The notes under the pieces are model-generated. The model saw only the letters and a list, made by a program, of their open reading frames with translations. It was not told the origin of the DNA and ran no database searches. Shown here piece after piece: positions 46,092 to 56,055 of a stretch of 64,000 bases of DNA. This stretch comes from Thalassospira lohafexi (GTDB lineage: Bacteria; Pseudomonadota; Alphaproteobacteria; Rhodospirillales; Thalassospiraceae): the NCBI RefSeq assembly GCF_002844275.1, contig NZ_NXGX01000003.1:62001-126000 (forward strand), in the 5' to 3' direction. The number at the start of each line of letters is the position of its first letter. The stretch's first letter is position 1. The position numbers and the translations under genes were made by a program.

Positions 46092-46200
46092 AGTCGGGAA
46101 AACAGCGTCAAAACTTGGGAGGAAGACGCTAGATAGAAATCAGTCTCAGCTTGCGGGAGCACCTCTTGGGGAGGAAAAATCAATCAGCGCTCAACCAGCA
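46057..46200 (-). ncRNA. Candidate anti-Shine-Dalgarno sRNA (cuckoo/CcsR-like) in the 3' region of the small-protein gene
   Basis: Downstream of the 60-residue gene, on the same strand, two hairpins each expose a CCTCCC in the loop. The first is at 46191-46158 (AGCGC / GTGCT stem, loop with CCTCCCC). The second is at 46130-46104 (AGCGTC / GACGCT, loop TTCCTCCCAAGTTTT). A strong terminator follows. Tandem hairpins with anti-Shine-Dalgarno loops after a small-protein gene are the hallmark of alphaproteobacterial 'cuckoo' RNAs. The 5' end is a guess. No coding frame occupies this stretch. Confidence 0.65.
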
Positions 46201-46219
46201 AGGTCGTAAGTTCAGTAGA

Positions 46220-46402
46220 TTAGGCAGCACCGCCAACGGTACCGGCCGGATGTTTCGCGTCAGAAACCTGATCCGAACCTTTGAACAGGTTACGGAAGAA
46301 GGAACCGACGAACTCAGCGCGGAGCTGCTGACCTTTACGTACGCCAGCTTCGATTTCGGTGGCGGAGATGTAACGGGTGGTGATTTCTTCGTAAGTGGCC
46401 AT
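46220..46402 (-). CDS. Small conserved-type protein (60 residues) upstream of the candidate sRNA
   Basis: The peptide starts MATYEEITTRYISATEIEAG and continues with a basic amphipathic helix (RKGQQLRAEFVGSFFRNLFKG) and a polar, Gly/Ala-rich tail. A perfect GGAGG lies 7 bases before the ATG at 46402, so it is clearly translated. The size and the Arg-Ala-Glu helix resemble small stress-related alphaproteobacterial proteins, but it is not a plain DUF1127 sequence and I cannot name a family with certainty. Likely co-transcribed with the tandem-hairpin RNA behind it. Confidence 0.8.
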   Translation of the reverse strand: MATYEEITTRYISATEIEAGVRKGQQLRAEFVGSFFRNLFKGSDQVSDAKHPAGTVGGAA

Positions 46403-46470
46403 GATGACCTCCTGATATTTCGGTGTGGGCGACAACCGTGTCGCTCTCGATGAACCCAATCTAATTTTCT

Positions 46471-46495
46471 TTACGGGGAAAGAGAATTACCTCAA
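46471..46495 (-). promoter_or_regulatory. Possible RpoH-type promoter of the small-protein/sRNA gene
   Basis: On the minus strand TTGAGG (46495-46490) is followed after 11 bases by CCCCGTAA (46478-46471). This resembles heat-shock sigma promoters (CTTGAA, about 12 bases, CCCCAT-T). It would give a leader of about 60 bases before the ATG at 46402. Confidence 0.35.
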
Positions 46496-46542
46496 TATGC
46501 ACATTACTTGTGAATGAACGTCATAAATAGGATCGTCGAGAT

Positions 46543-47526
46543 ATGGATCGCGCTGCTGAAATGGAAATCTTTGTCCATGCTGTCGAGGAGGGAAGCTTTT
46601 CGGCTGCTGCCCGGACAATGCGCCTGTCGCCATCTGCCGTGTCGAAATACATCTCGCGTCTGGAAGATCGGCTTGGCGCTCGTTTGTTGATGCGCACCAC
46701 CCGTCAGCTCAGCCTGACCGAGGAAGGCCGCGCCTTTTACGAACGCGCACGCACGATCCTGACCGAGATCGAAGAAGCCGAAGAAGTCGTCACCCAGCTT
46801 TATGCCGCCCCGCGCGGCACCTTGCGGATCAATGCATCGGTGGCCTTTACCAAAATGCAGGTCGTGCCCCTGATCCCGGAATTTCTTGCGCGTTATCCCG
46901 ATGTGCGCATTGAATTGACACTTGATGATAAATTCACCGATCTGGTCAACGATGGCTATGATCTGGCGATCCGATTGTCCGCTCTTGAAGATTCATCGCT
47001 GATTGCGCGTAAATATGCGGTCAACCGCCGCATGATCGTCGCATCGCCGGAATATCTGGAAAAGAACGGCATCCCGCGCAAACCGCAAGAGTTGGAAAAC
47101 CACAACTGCCTGCATCTGTCATCACGCGAAAGTTTCAATGACTGGCATTTCGACACCCCCGATGGGCATGTGTCGTTCCGCGCGCAAGGGTCATTCTCGG
47201 CCAATGACGGGGACGTTTTGCACGAAGCCGTGGTTGCCGGTCTGGGTATGGCGCGTTTGGCCGAATATCTGGTGCATGAGGATATCCGGGCCGGGCGTCT
47301 GACCCCGGTTCTGACCGAATATGTGCACGATCTGGCATGGATTTCGGCGGTGTATCCGCACAAACGCCATCTATCGCCAAAAGTCCGCGCCTTTGTTGAC
47401 TTTCTGGCCGAAAAATTCACCCCGGTTCCGCCGTGGGAGCTTGGTTTCCGCGATGCCCGTGCGGTTAAAAAGAACCCGGACGGCACCCCGGACACCCGCG
47501 CCATCCAAAACAATACCGCACGGTAA
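46543..47526 (+). CDS. LysR-family transcriptional regulator
   Basis: The 327-residue protein has an N-terminal HTH (EMEIFVHAVEEGSFSAAARTMRLSPSAVSKYISRLEDRLGARLLMRTTRQLSLTEEG) and a periplasmic-binding-protein-like effector domain (GTLRINASVAFTKMQVVPLIPEFLARYPDVRIELTLDD). It belongs to the group with relatives such as DsdC/CrgA-like regulators. It is divergent from the small-protein gene, and no metabolic gene is in the usual target position, so its regulon may lie elsewhere or include the small gene. Confidence 0.92.
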   Translation: MDRAAEMEIFVHAVEEGSFSAAARTMRLSPSAVSKYISRLEDRLGARLLMRTTRQLSLTEEGRAFYERARTILTEIEEAEEVVTQLYAAPRGTLRINASVAFTKMQVVPLIPEFLARYPDVRIELTLDDKFTDLVNDGYDLAIRLSALEDSSLIARKYAVNRRMIVASPEYLEKNGIPRKPQELENHNCLHLSSRESFNDWHFDTPDGHVSFRAQGSFSANDGDVLHEAVVAGLGMARLAEYLVHEDIRAGRLTPVLTEYVHDLAWISAVYPHKRHLSPKVRAFVDFLAEKFTPVPPWELGFRDARAVKKNPDGTPDTRAIQNNTAR

Positions 47527-47531
47527 GAAGC

Positions 47532-48089
47532 CTATATCGCAAGAAATGTGCGGTAGGTGGCAAAATCAAGCCGGAATTGAAGTTCCGACGATTGGCTAAG
47601 GTCATCAAGAATGCGGTTTTGCCCGGTGCGGGCGAAGCCGCATTTTTCATAAAACCGGTGGCCTGCCTCAAACCGTGTGTCTGTCCACAGCATCACGGTT
47701 TCACAGTCGGAATGCTTGTCGCCAAGCCACGTCAGCGCCTTTGCCAGCAAACGCTGGGCAACGCCCTGCCCGCGACAGGATTGATCAAGATAAACCTTGT
47801 GAAGTTCGGCTTCGCGTGTCGGCGGATCATATTTGACGCCAAAACATCCCAAAATACGTCCATCGCGATCCTCAACCACCCACATCCGGCCATGTGACGC
47901 CCGAAAATCATCGGCAATGGCGTCGAGTTCAGGAAATTCGCCCGCCCGGTCAAACACGCAGCCGGGATACTGCGCAAACACCGTAGAAATCAGATCCGAA
48001 ACACCATCCCCATCGGCATTGCGCGCCGGACGAAGAGCAAGATGTGCGATCGCACCCGCTCGTTTAGGGGCAATATCAGACCCGGTCAT
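47532..48089 (-). CDS. GNAT-family N-acetyltransferase
   Basis: The 185-residue acetyltransferase has a clear acetyl-CoA motif A (AELHKVYLDQSCRGQGVAQRLLAKAL, Q/RxxGxG/A type) and motif B (WTDTRFEAGHRFYEKCGFARTG). Its start codon overlaps the fmt stop (ATGA), so it is translated with fmt. The acceptor substrate is unknown. Confidence 0.88.
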   Translation of the reverse strand: MTGSDIAPKRAGAIAHLALRPARNADGDGVSDLISTVFAQYPGCVFDRAGEFPELDAIADDFRASHGRMWVVEDRDGRILGCFGVKYDPPTREAELHKVYLDQSCRGQGVAQRLLAKALTWLGDKHSDCETVMLWTDTRFEAGHRFYEKCGFARTGQNRILDDLSQSSELQFRLDFATYRTFLAI

Positions 48090-49015
48090 CAGCCCAGCAC
48101 CACACCCTTGGCAAGCTTGTCATAGCCGCGCAGCACCGCGTCTGCATCCATCACCGCTTTACCAGGACGCTGAATACGGGTCGGGCGCAGCGCCCCGGTT
48201 CCACACGCAATCGAAAGCTTGTCATCGACAATCTCGCCAACCGGGCCGGTCTGATCGGTCACCTCAGCCGCCTGCACCTTGATCCGTTCCTTACCCAACT
48301 CGAAATAGGCCCCCGGCCATGGGGTAAAGGCGCGGATTTTACGTTCAAGCGCGCTGGCATCGTCATTGAAATCAAGTTTTGCCTCGGCACGTTCAAGCTT
48401 GGCGGCATAGGTCACGCCCTCTTCAGGTTGCTTGACGGGGGCAAGGTCACCGCTTTGCAATTTCGCCAGCGCATCAACAATCATCGTCCCGCCAAGGGTC
48501 GCCAAATCATCATGCAAGCCATTGGCATAGGTGTCCGCCGTGATCGGAATTTCGCCAACCGACAGCATATCACCAGTATCAAGCCCGACATCCATCTGCA
48601 TGATCGTCACCCCGGTTGCCGCGTCCCCGGCCAGAATGGCCCGCTGGATCGGGGCCGCCCCACGCCAGCGCGGCAAAAGCGACGCATGAATGTTCAAACA
48701 GCCATATTTCGGCGCATCCAAGACCGCCTTTGGCAAAATAAGCCCATAGGCCGCCACCACCGCAACATCGAGATCAAGATCGGCAAAAGCCTGTTTTTCT
48801 GCATCGGATTTCAACGATACCGGTGTGCGAACTTCAATGCCCTGTTCTTGTGCCCATGCATGAACCGGCGTTGGTGTTTCCTTTTGTCCGCGCCCTGATG
48901 GTCGGGGCGGCTGGGAATAGACGCACACCACATCATGACCGGCGGCGACCAGATCCTTAAGTGCCACAAGGGCAAAATCCGGGGTTCCCATAAAGGCAAT
49001 GCGCAGTTTGGTCAT
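48089..49015 (-). CDS. fmt: Methionyl-tRNA formyltransferase
   Basis: Formylates initiator Met-tRNA. The 308-residue product has MTKLRIAFMGTPDFALVALKDL, VVAAYGLILPKAVLDAPKYGCLNIHASLLPRWRGAAPIQRAI (the SLLP catalytic region with Asn and His) and MQMDVGLDTGDML, followed by the C-terminal domain (IRAFTPWPGAYF). The ATG at 49015 gives the normal N-terminus; the frame to 49096 adds 27 non-family residues. def lies in the same direction about 1.1 kb upstream but is separated by an opposite-strand gene. Confidence 0.96.
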   Translation of the reverse strand: MTKLRIAFMGTPDFALVALKDLVAAGHDVVCVYSQPPRPSGRGQKETPTPVHAWAQEQGIEVRTPVSLKSDAEKQAFADLDLDVAVVAAYGLILPKAVLDAPKYGCLNIHASLLPRWRGAAPIQRAILAGDAATGVTIMQMDVGLDTGDMLSVGEIPITADTYANGLHDDLATLGGTMIVDALAKLQSGDLAPVKQPEEGVTYAAKLERAEAKLDFNDDASALERKIRAFTPWPGAYFELGKERIKVQAAEVTDQTGPVGEIVDDKLSIACGTGALRPTRIQRPGKAVMDADAVLRGYDKLAKGVVLG

Positions 49016-49089
49016 GTCATGCGTCCATTCATCGTCATATCGGTGGTATTTTTGATCGCTTGGCGGCAATTTGGCGCTATCTTGATCAA

Positions 49090-50109
49090 ATGACAAGCCA
49101 AGCCTGCACCCAAACCAGCAATTCCGAGAAATACAGCGTCACCCACATCTGGCACGCCGATTGGAGCATGTCGGTCAAAGCCCGCTGGGTTGCCAAGGCC
49201 CGGAGATCCGATCATGGCTGGTTAATCCACGCGATTGAACCGGTCGGGATGCTCAATCAATTTCGCCAATCCCTGTCCGATCATGGCAGCAGCCAGTCAA
49301 TCTGGCTGGGTCTTGATATGCCCATCGGGTTTGCCAATCGCTGGTATGAAGCCGCCGGTGTTGATGACTTCATCACCCTTCTCGGCTTCCTTACGACTCC
49401 CCAATGGCAGGACTTCTTTGACGTCTGTGCGACAAAGACCGAAATTACCCACAAACGCCCGTTTTACCCCAAATCATCAGGTGTCAAAGGCAGCGTCACA
49501 CGCGACGACCTTGTTAAGCGCCTTGGCCTTTCTGAGTTCAAAGACCTCCACCGCCAATGCGAACATGCAACCGGTAACCGCAATGCCGCCTGCCCGTCAT
49601 TCTGGACATTGGGCGCCAATCAGGTTGGCAAGGGCATGCTGCATGGCTTGAAAAGCCTGATCATTCCCGGCCATCAGGACGGCTTTAACATCTGGCCATA
49701 TTCCGGTGATCTTGCCGCCTGCACGAACCGCCCCGGTACCACGCTCATCGAAACCTATCCGGCAGAGGTTTATGCCTGGCTGGGCATTGGCGATGTGACC
49801 AAGTCCAACCGCGACAGTCGGGCCATGGCCGTTGCCCGTCTCATTGCAACAGCACGCGACAGCGACATTGAAATCCTGCCTGCGGTGATTGACGATATCA
49901 AGGATGGCTTTGGCCCGGATCAAGGCAAGGATGATGCCTTTGACGCACTGGTCGGTGTCATGGGGCTGATCCTGATTGCCAATGGCAAACGCCCACAAAA
50001 CCTGCCCATCGATGACATCATTCAAAATCGCGAAGGCTGGATTGTCGGCCTTGATGACTCAATGCTTCAGAAACAGCCAAAAGAAAAGGGCCGGAAAACC
50101 GGCCCTTGA
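49090..50109 (+). CDS. DUF429-like protein (predicted RNase H-fold)
   Basis: The 339-residue product of unknown function has features that fit DUF429: HIWHADWSMSVKARWVAKA with a first Asp, SIWLGLDMPIGFA with a second Asp, TLIETYPAEVYAWLGIG with a Glu, and DDAFDALVGVMGLILI with the C-terminal Asp pair. These acidic residues are consistent with an RNase H-type metal site. The start is the ATG at 49090; an ATG at 49195 is possible but would lose the first motif. The last codons (KGRKTGP) coincide with a terminator hairpin. It lies on the opposite strand between fmt and def. Confidence 0.78.
   Translation: MTSQACTQTSNSEKYSVTHIWHADWSMSVKARWVAKARRSDHGWLIHAIEPVGMLNQFRQSLSDHGSSQSIWLGLDMPIGFANRWYEAAGVDDFITLLGFLTTPQWQDFFDVCATKTEITHKRPFYPKSSGVKGSVTRDDLVKRLGLSEFKDLHRQCEHATGNRNAACPSFWTLGANQVGKGMLHGLKSLIIPGHQDGFNIWPYSGDLAACTNRPGTTLIETYPAEVYAWLGIGDVTKSNRDSRAMAVARLIATARDSDIEILPAVIDDIKDGFGPDQGKDDAFDALVGVMGLILIANGKRPQNLPIDDIIQNREGWIVGLDDSMLQKQPKEKGRKTGP
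50086..50107. terminator. Terminator hairpin embedded in the end of the DUF429-like gene
   Basis: A perfect stem AAGGGCCGG / CCGGCCCTT with an AAAA loop overlaps the last codons and first base of the stop. On the minus strand it is followed by TTTTCTTTT, making it a good terminator for def 22 bases earlier. Confidence 0.75.
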
Positions 50110-50129
50110 TCCATCGCAGCACTGATTGC

Positions 50130-50648
50130 TCAGGCAGACTTTTTGGTCTTCTGAAGCTTCTGAACCTTTTTCAGGATCATGTTGCGTTTAAGCGCGCTCA
50201 GATAATCGGTGAACAAAACACCATCAAGATGATCAACTTCATGCTGGATACAGGTCGACAGCAAGCCATCAGCTTCGATTTCCTGTTCTTCGCCATTTTC
50301 GTCAAGATAACGCACACCGACTTCAATTGGGCGCTCGACATCAGCATATTGGTCCGGGATCGACAGGCAACCTTCCTGATAGATCGAAGTATCCTCGGAT
50401 TCCCAGATGATTTCCGGGTTGATCAGCTTCAAGGGTTCGGGCTTGTCCTTATCGTCGGACACATCCATGACCACCACGCGCTTCATCACCCCGATCTGCG
50501 GCGCTGCCAGACCGATACCCGGTGCGGCATACATGGTTTCAAGCATGTCGCTTAGAAGCTGTCTGATCTCATCATTCACCTCAGTGACCGGTTCGCACTC
50601 TTTCTTAAGACGCGGGTCTGGAACAATAAGAATTTCACGCAGGGCCAT
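50130..50648 (-). CDS. def: Peptide deformylase
   Basis: Removes the formyl group from new proteins. At 172 residues it has all three active-site motifs: GIGLAAPQIGV, EGCLSIPDQYA (metal-binding Cys) and CIQHEVDHLDGVLF (HExxH). It ends in a Lys-rich tail (KVQKLQKTKKSA). No clear Shine-Dalgarno precedes the ATG. The intergenic stretch to rmuC (50649-50848) shows nothing further. Confidence 0.96.
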   Translation of the reverse strand: MALREILIVPDPRLKKECEPVTEVNDEIRQLLSDMLETMYAAPGIGLAAPQIGVMKRVVVMDVSDDKDKPEPLKLINPEIIWESEDTSIYQEGCLSIPDQYADVERPIEVGVRYLDENGEEQEIEADGLLSTCIQHEVDHLDGVLFTDYLSALKRNMILKKVQKLQKTKKSA

Positions 50649-50848
50649 TGGTCTGTAATCCGATTTCGAACTGATATCTAAAACTGATCCCCATCCGGGG
50701 CGTCATCTGATTATAGCGAATTTCGCGCTTCGAGATAAGGTTTCCGTGACCGCAAGTCAAGCAAACTGCCCCGCACGACACAGACATCAGCCATGTTCGA
50801 CGCCAGATTTGGGACCGGTTTGGGGCATATGCCGATCATGTAATCATA

Positions 50849-52354
50849 TTATTCCGTGTCGGTTTCGCCGTCCGGACCGCCAATCAGCTCCATCTTGGTG
50901 ATCTCGCGTACATGGGTTTCTGACGGCAAAGGTTCTTCGATCATGCGGTCGTCGGAAACGATGTGCTTTTCCTTCAATTTGCGCGCAGACACCAGTACCG
51001 AGCCTTCCAACGATCCCAATGTCTTGTTGTAATGCTTCACCGTGCTTTCAAGCGATTTACCCATCGATGAGAAATGCTTGGCAAGGGCCGCCAGACGGTC
51101 ATAAAGCTGCAAGCCGATTTCACTGATATCGCGCGCACTTTCCGCCAGGGCTTCCTGTCGCCAGCCGTATGACACGGCTTTCAGCAACCCAAGCAAGGTG
51201 GTCGGCGTTGCCAAAATCACCCCATCGCGGAAACTGTCCTCGATCAAGCGCGGATCGCGTTCAAGGGCGGCTGAAAAGAAGCTTTCACCGGGCAGGAACA
51301 GCACAACGAATTCCGGACTGTCGACCGATTTCCAATAGGATTTTTTCGAAAGCTCCGAGATCACCTTACGCACGTTGGTCACATAGGTGCCCATCAAGGC
51401 TTCGCGGCGATCATCGTCATATTTTTCGTCAATCGCCTCAAGATAAGCCGATGTCGGCGCCTTGGCATCAACGACGATGTTTTTCCCGCCCGGCAGGTGA
51501 ATAACCATGTCGGGTTTCTGGACACCTTCGTCGGTATTGAAATGCACCTGTTCGTCAAAATCGCAATGCTTGAGCATCCCGGCCAGCTCGACAATACGCC
51601 GAAGCTGCAACTCACCCCATTTCCCCGAGACCGACGAACTTGAGCGTAGTGCGGAGCTTAACGTCTGGGTTTCCTTGGTCAGCTTGGTTTGCGATTGCAC
51701 CAATGTGCCGACCTGCTCGCGCAATTCGCCGTAAGCTTCCTTACGGTTTTTCTCAAGCTCATTAACCTTGGTGTCAAACGCCTCAAGCCGCTCACGGATT
51801 GGTTTGACCATGCCGTCAATTGCCTGCTGACGTTTTTCAAGGTCGCCTTTGGCCCCTTCTTGCATGCGCGAAAAGTTTTCGCGCGCCAGCTTCATGAACT
51901 CGTCGTTATTGACCTTAAGCGCATCGGACGACAGCGCCTTGAAACTATCAAGCAACTTGATTTTGGCATCTTCAAGCATCGCAAGCTTCTCTGCTGCGGC
52001 TTCGCGTTCTTTTTCTAACGCGGTTTCAAGTTCCGATCCCTTTTCGCGCCACTGATCAAGAATAGTGCGCAGTTCTTTCATCTCGGCTTCAAGGGTGGGC
52101 ACCCGGTGGGCTGTGGTTTCGGCAATGGCGCGTTTTTCCGCCGCCTCGGCCAGTTTGTCGCGGGTGATCGCAAGCTCGCTTGCCAAATCACGACGTGTGG
52201 CTTCGGTTTGCTCAAGCTGCGACGAAACAAGGGCTGTGCGCGACTCTGTCTGGGCATCGGCGGCATCTTTGATGCGTTTGATCATTAATCCGCCAAATAC
52301 GAGCGCCACCACAGAAGCCAAAACAGCCCCTGCGGCCAAAGATATCGGATCCAT
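50849..52354 (-). CDS. rmuC: DNA recombination protein RmuC
   Basis: The 501-residue protein has an N-terminal membrane anchor (about 4-24, LAAGAVLASVVALVFGGLMI), a long coiled coil (about 30-200) and the RmuC nuclease-like core (GKWGELQLRRIVELAGM; PDMVIHLPGGKNIVVDAKAP; VVLFLPGESFFSAALERDP; VILATPTTLLGLLKAVSYGWRQE). RmuC limits recombination between inverted repeats in E. coli. A charged tail follows. The upstream gap 52355-52859 holds the acs upstream region. Confidence 0.94.
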   Translation of the reverse strand: MDPISLAAGAVLASVVALVFGGLMIKRIKDAADAQTESRTALVSSQLEQTEATRRDLASELAITRDKLAEAAEKRAIAETTAHRVPTLEAEMKELRTILDQWREKGSELETALEKEREAAAEKLAMLEDAKIKLLDSFKALSSDALKVNNDEFMKLARENFSRMQEGAKGDLEKRQQAIDGMVKPIRERLEAFDTKVNELEKNRKEAYGELREQVGTLVQSQTKLTKETQTLSSALRSSSSVSGKWGELQLRRIVELAGMLKHCDFDEQVHFNTDEGVQKPDMVIHLPGGKNIVVDAKAPTSAYLEAIDEKYDDDRREALMGTYVTNVRKVISELSKKSYWKSVDSPEFVVLFLPGESFFSAALERDPRLIEDSFRDGVILATPTTLLGLLKAVSYGWRQEALAESARDISEIGLQLYDRLAALAKHFSSMGKSLESTVKHYNKTLGSLEGSVLVSARKLKEKHIVSDDRMIEEPLPSETHVREITKMELIGGPDGETDTE

Positions 52355-52715
52355 TGTCCCACCATTTCATTATCATCTGCGTTCTTTGTATCTGTTTTGT
52401 TCCGTCAAATCCACAACGCAACGTGAAAATAATCCGAAAGATCAGATGAAAATATTGTCGCACGGGCGCTGGCGAACGTCTAAAATTATACTATATTTCA
52501 AAGACATATATGGAATATGGCTTTAGATCATTGTCCAGGGCATCCCAGCCAACACCGTTCTCATGACAGCCCCGGCAAGACATGGGCGGGATACTTACCC
52601 CGGCAATCTGGCGATTTCTCGGTGAAATGCCCCCCGCCTTAAGTTGTATTCCATCAAGACCCCCGGCGCACTAGCATAGGCGCCAAGCGACAGGATCAGG
52701 TGTGCCATGCCGACG

Positions 52716-52733
52716 GGCCGTTACGGAACGGCC
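52716..52733. other. Hairpin with ACGG loop upstream of acs
   Basis: A perfect 7-bp stem GGCCGTT / AACGGCC closes a 4-base ACGG loop about 125 bases before the acs start. It has no T-run and no second copy, so it could be an RNA leader element or protein site. Apart from this the 505-base gap 52355-52859 shows an AT-rich stretch (52480-52520) and no gene. Confidence 0.4.
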
Positions 52734-52859
52734 AGATGTGCATAACGTTCTGACCCTGAACCGCACCGGAATATCGTATCGATGCAAGACATCTATCTGC
52801 GAGCGGGCAGGTGTCCGGTACGAACGCACAGACAACAGGAAACGAACAAGAGGCCACAT

Positions 52860-54803
<1,944 letters not shown>

Positions 54804-54831
54804 GACATTCGCCAAATCCGATCTGAAATGC

Positions 54832-54863
54832 AAAACACCCGCCAAGCAACTGGCGGGTGTTTT
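54832..54863. terminator. Bidirectional intrinsic terminator between acs and a LysR gene
   Basis: A 13-bp stem AAAACACCCGCCA / TGGCGGGTGTTTT with a 6-base loop lies between convergent acs and the minus-strand LysR gene; both readings end in TTTT. Confidence 0.88.
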
Positions 54864-54909
54864 GCTGCCTGCAACGCACCACAATAGTCTGACAATTGAA
54901 ATGTTGTGG

Positions 54910-55818
54910 TTATGCAATACGCCCGGTCGCGTTTTCGCGCAGGTTTCGATGCAAGAAATCGATGAAAATGCGCACTTTCGCCGAAAGATTATGCCGTTCG
55001 GGATAGACCGCATAAATATCGGCATCCACATGAGCATATTGCGGCAAAACAAGCCGAAGCCTGTCTGCTTCAACATGGCGGCCAATATCCCACTCTGAAC
55101 GCATCATGATCCCATGCCCGTCCAGCACCCATCGCAGGGCAATTTCACCGTCATTGCTGCTGAGTGTGCCATGCACCTTGACCGTTTCGGAATGCTGCCC
55201 ACGTTGTAATTTCCAAAGATCATGCACATCCTTGTCCTGACGCAGGATGATGCAATTGTGATTGACAAGATCCGAAAGGCTGCGCGGGGTGCCATACCGT
55301 TTCAGATAGGATGGGGCGGCACACAGAAACCGCCGGTTACCTTGTAATTTTCGCGCCCTTATCCGTGAATTGGGTAGTCCGCCAAACCGAATGCCAAGAT
55401 CAATCCCCTCTTCAACCATATTCATCGGGATATCGGTCAGAAGAAGCTGCACCTCGACTTCGGGATACAGGTGGGAAAATTCCGATACCACTGGCGCGAC
55501 ATACTCCCGGCCAAACCCGAATGTCGCATTAACCCGCAACAACCCCGCCGGTGTCTCGCTGGCATGGGACACACGCTGCTCCAGATCATCAATCTGGCGC
55601 ATGATTTGTTCGGCACTCTGGAAGTAGGCATCGCCTTCACTGGTCAGACTGATCCGCCGTGTCGTGCGATTAAGCAGCCTGACCCCTAACCGGTCTTCAA
55701 GCTTTGCCAAACGTTTGCTGACCGCAGGTGGCGACAAGTTCAATTCCTGCGCCGCCGCAGACAAATTCCCCTTGCGGACCAGCAACACAAAGAACCCCAA
55801 ATCGCTATCAACCGACAT
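54910..55818 (-). CDS. LysR-family regulator, likely of the tartrate operon (TtuA-like)
   Basis: The 302-residue protein has an N-terminal HTH (LGFFVLLVRKGNLSAAAQELNLSPPAVSKRLAKLEDRLGVRLLNRTTRRISLTSEG) and an effector domain (GLLRVNATFGFGREYVAPVVSEFSHLYPEVEVQLLLTD). The frame starts at 55836, but the second ATG (55818) has AAAGG six bases upstream and gives the usual LysR N-terminus. It is divergent from the transporter/tartrate dehydrogenase operon with a 237-base gap, the classical layout for a LysR activator of that operon. I could not pick a convincing T-N11-A box in the gap. Confidence 0.9.
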   Translation of the reverse strand: MSVDSDLGFFVLLVRKGNLSAAAQELNLSPPAVSKRLAKLEDRLGVRLLNRTTRRISLTSEGDAYFQSAEQIMRQIDDLEQRVSHASETPAGLLRVNATFGFGREYVAPVVSEFSHLYPEVEVQLLLTDIPMNMVEEGIDLGIRFGGLPNSRIRARKLQGNRRFLCAAPSYLKRYGTPRSLSDLVNHNCIILRQDKDVHDLWKLQRGQHSETVKVHGTLSSNDGEIALRWVLDGHGIMMRSEWDIGRHVEADRLRLVLPQYAHVDADIYAVYPERHNLSAKVRIFIDFLHRNLRENATGRIA

Positions 55819-56055
55819 TATTAACCTTTGAGACATAATGAAGTGAAAAGTCGGAAATTATAATAAATCCCTCAAAAATATAAACTGCATGAGTCGGTCG
55901 GGCAAAGAACAAAAGCACAGTGAACACGTCCTACAGCGTTAAAATCTCCGATCCGACATCAGGGAAACACTGGCACAGAAGTCGGACACACCTTCGATTC
56001 CTTGATGCCAGCATCAGTCAAAAAACTGGTGAATTCAAATTCGGGAGGAATACCA

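Noticed and set aside
52716..52733. Hairpin with ACGG loop upstream of acs as a mini-ykkC (guanidine-II) riboswitch
   Set aside because: That class needs two hairpins with ACGR loops; only one is present and acs is not a guanidine-related gene.
55837..56055. A sigma-54 promoter (TGGCAC near 55971) before the tartrate operon
   Set aside because: The -24-like TGGCAC has no TTGC at the required distance, and a LysR regulator is the more likely controller.
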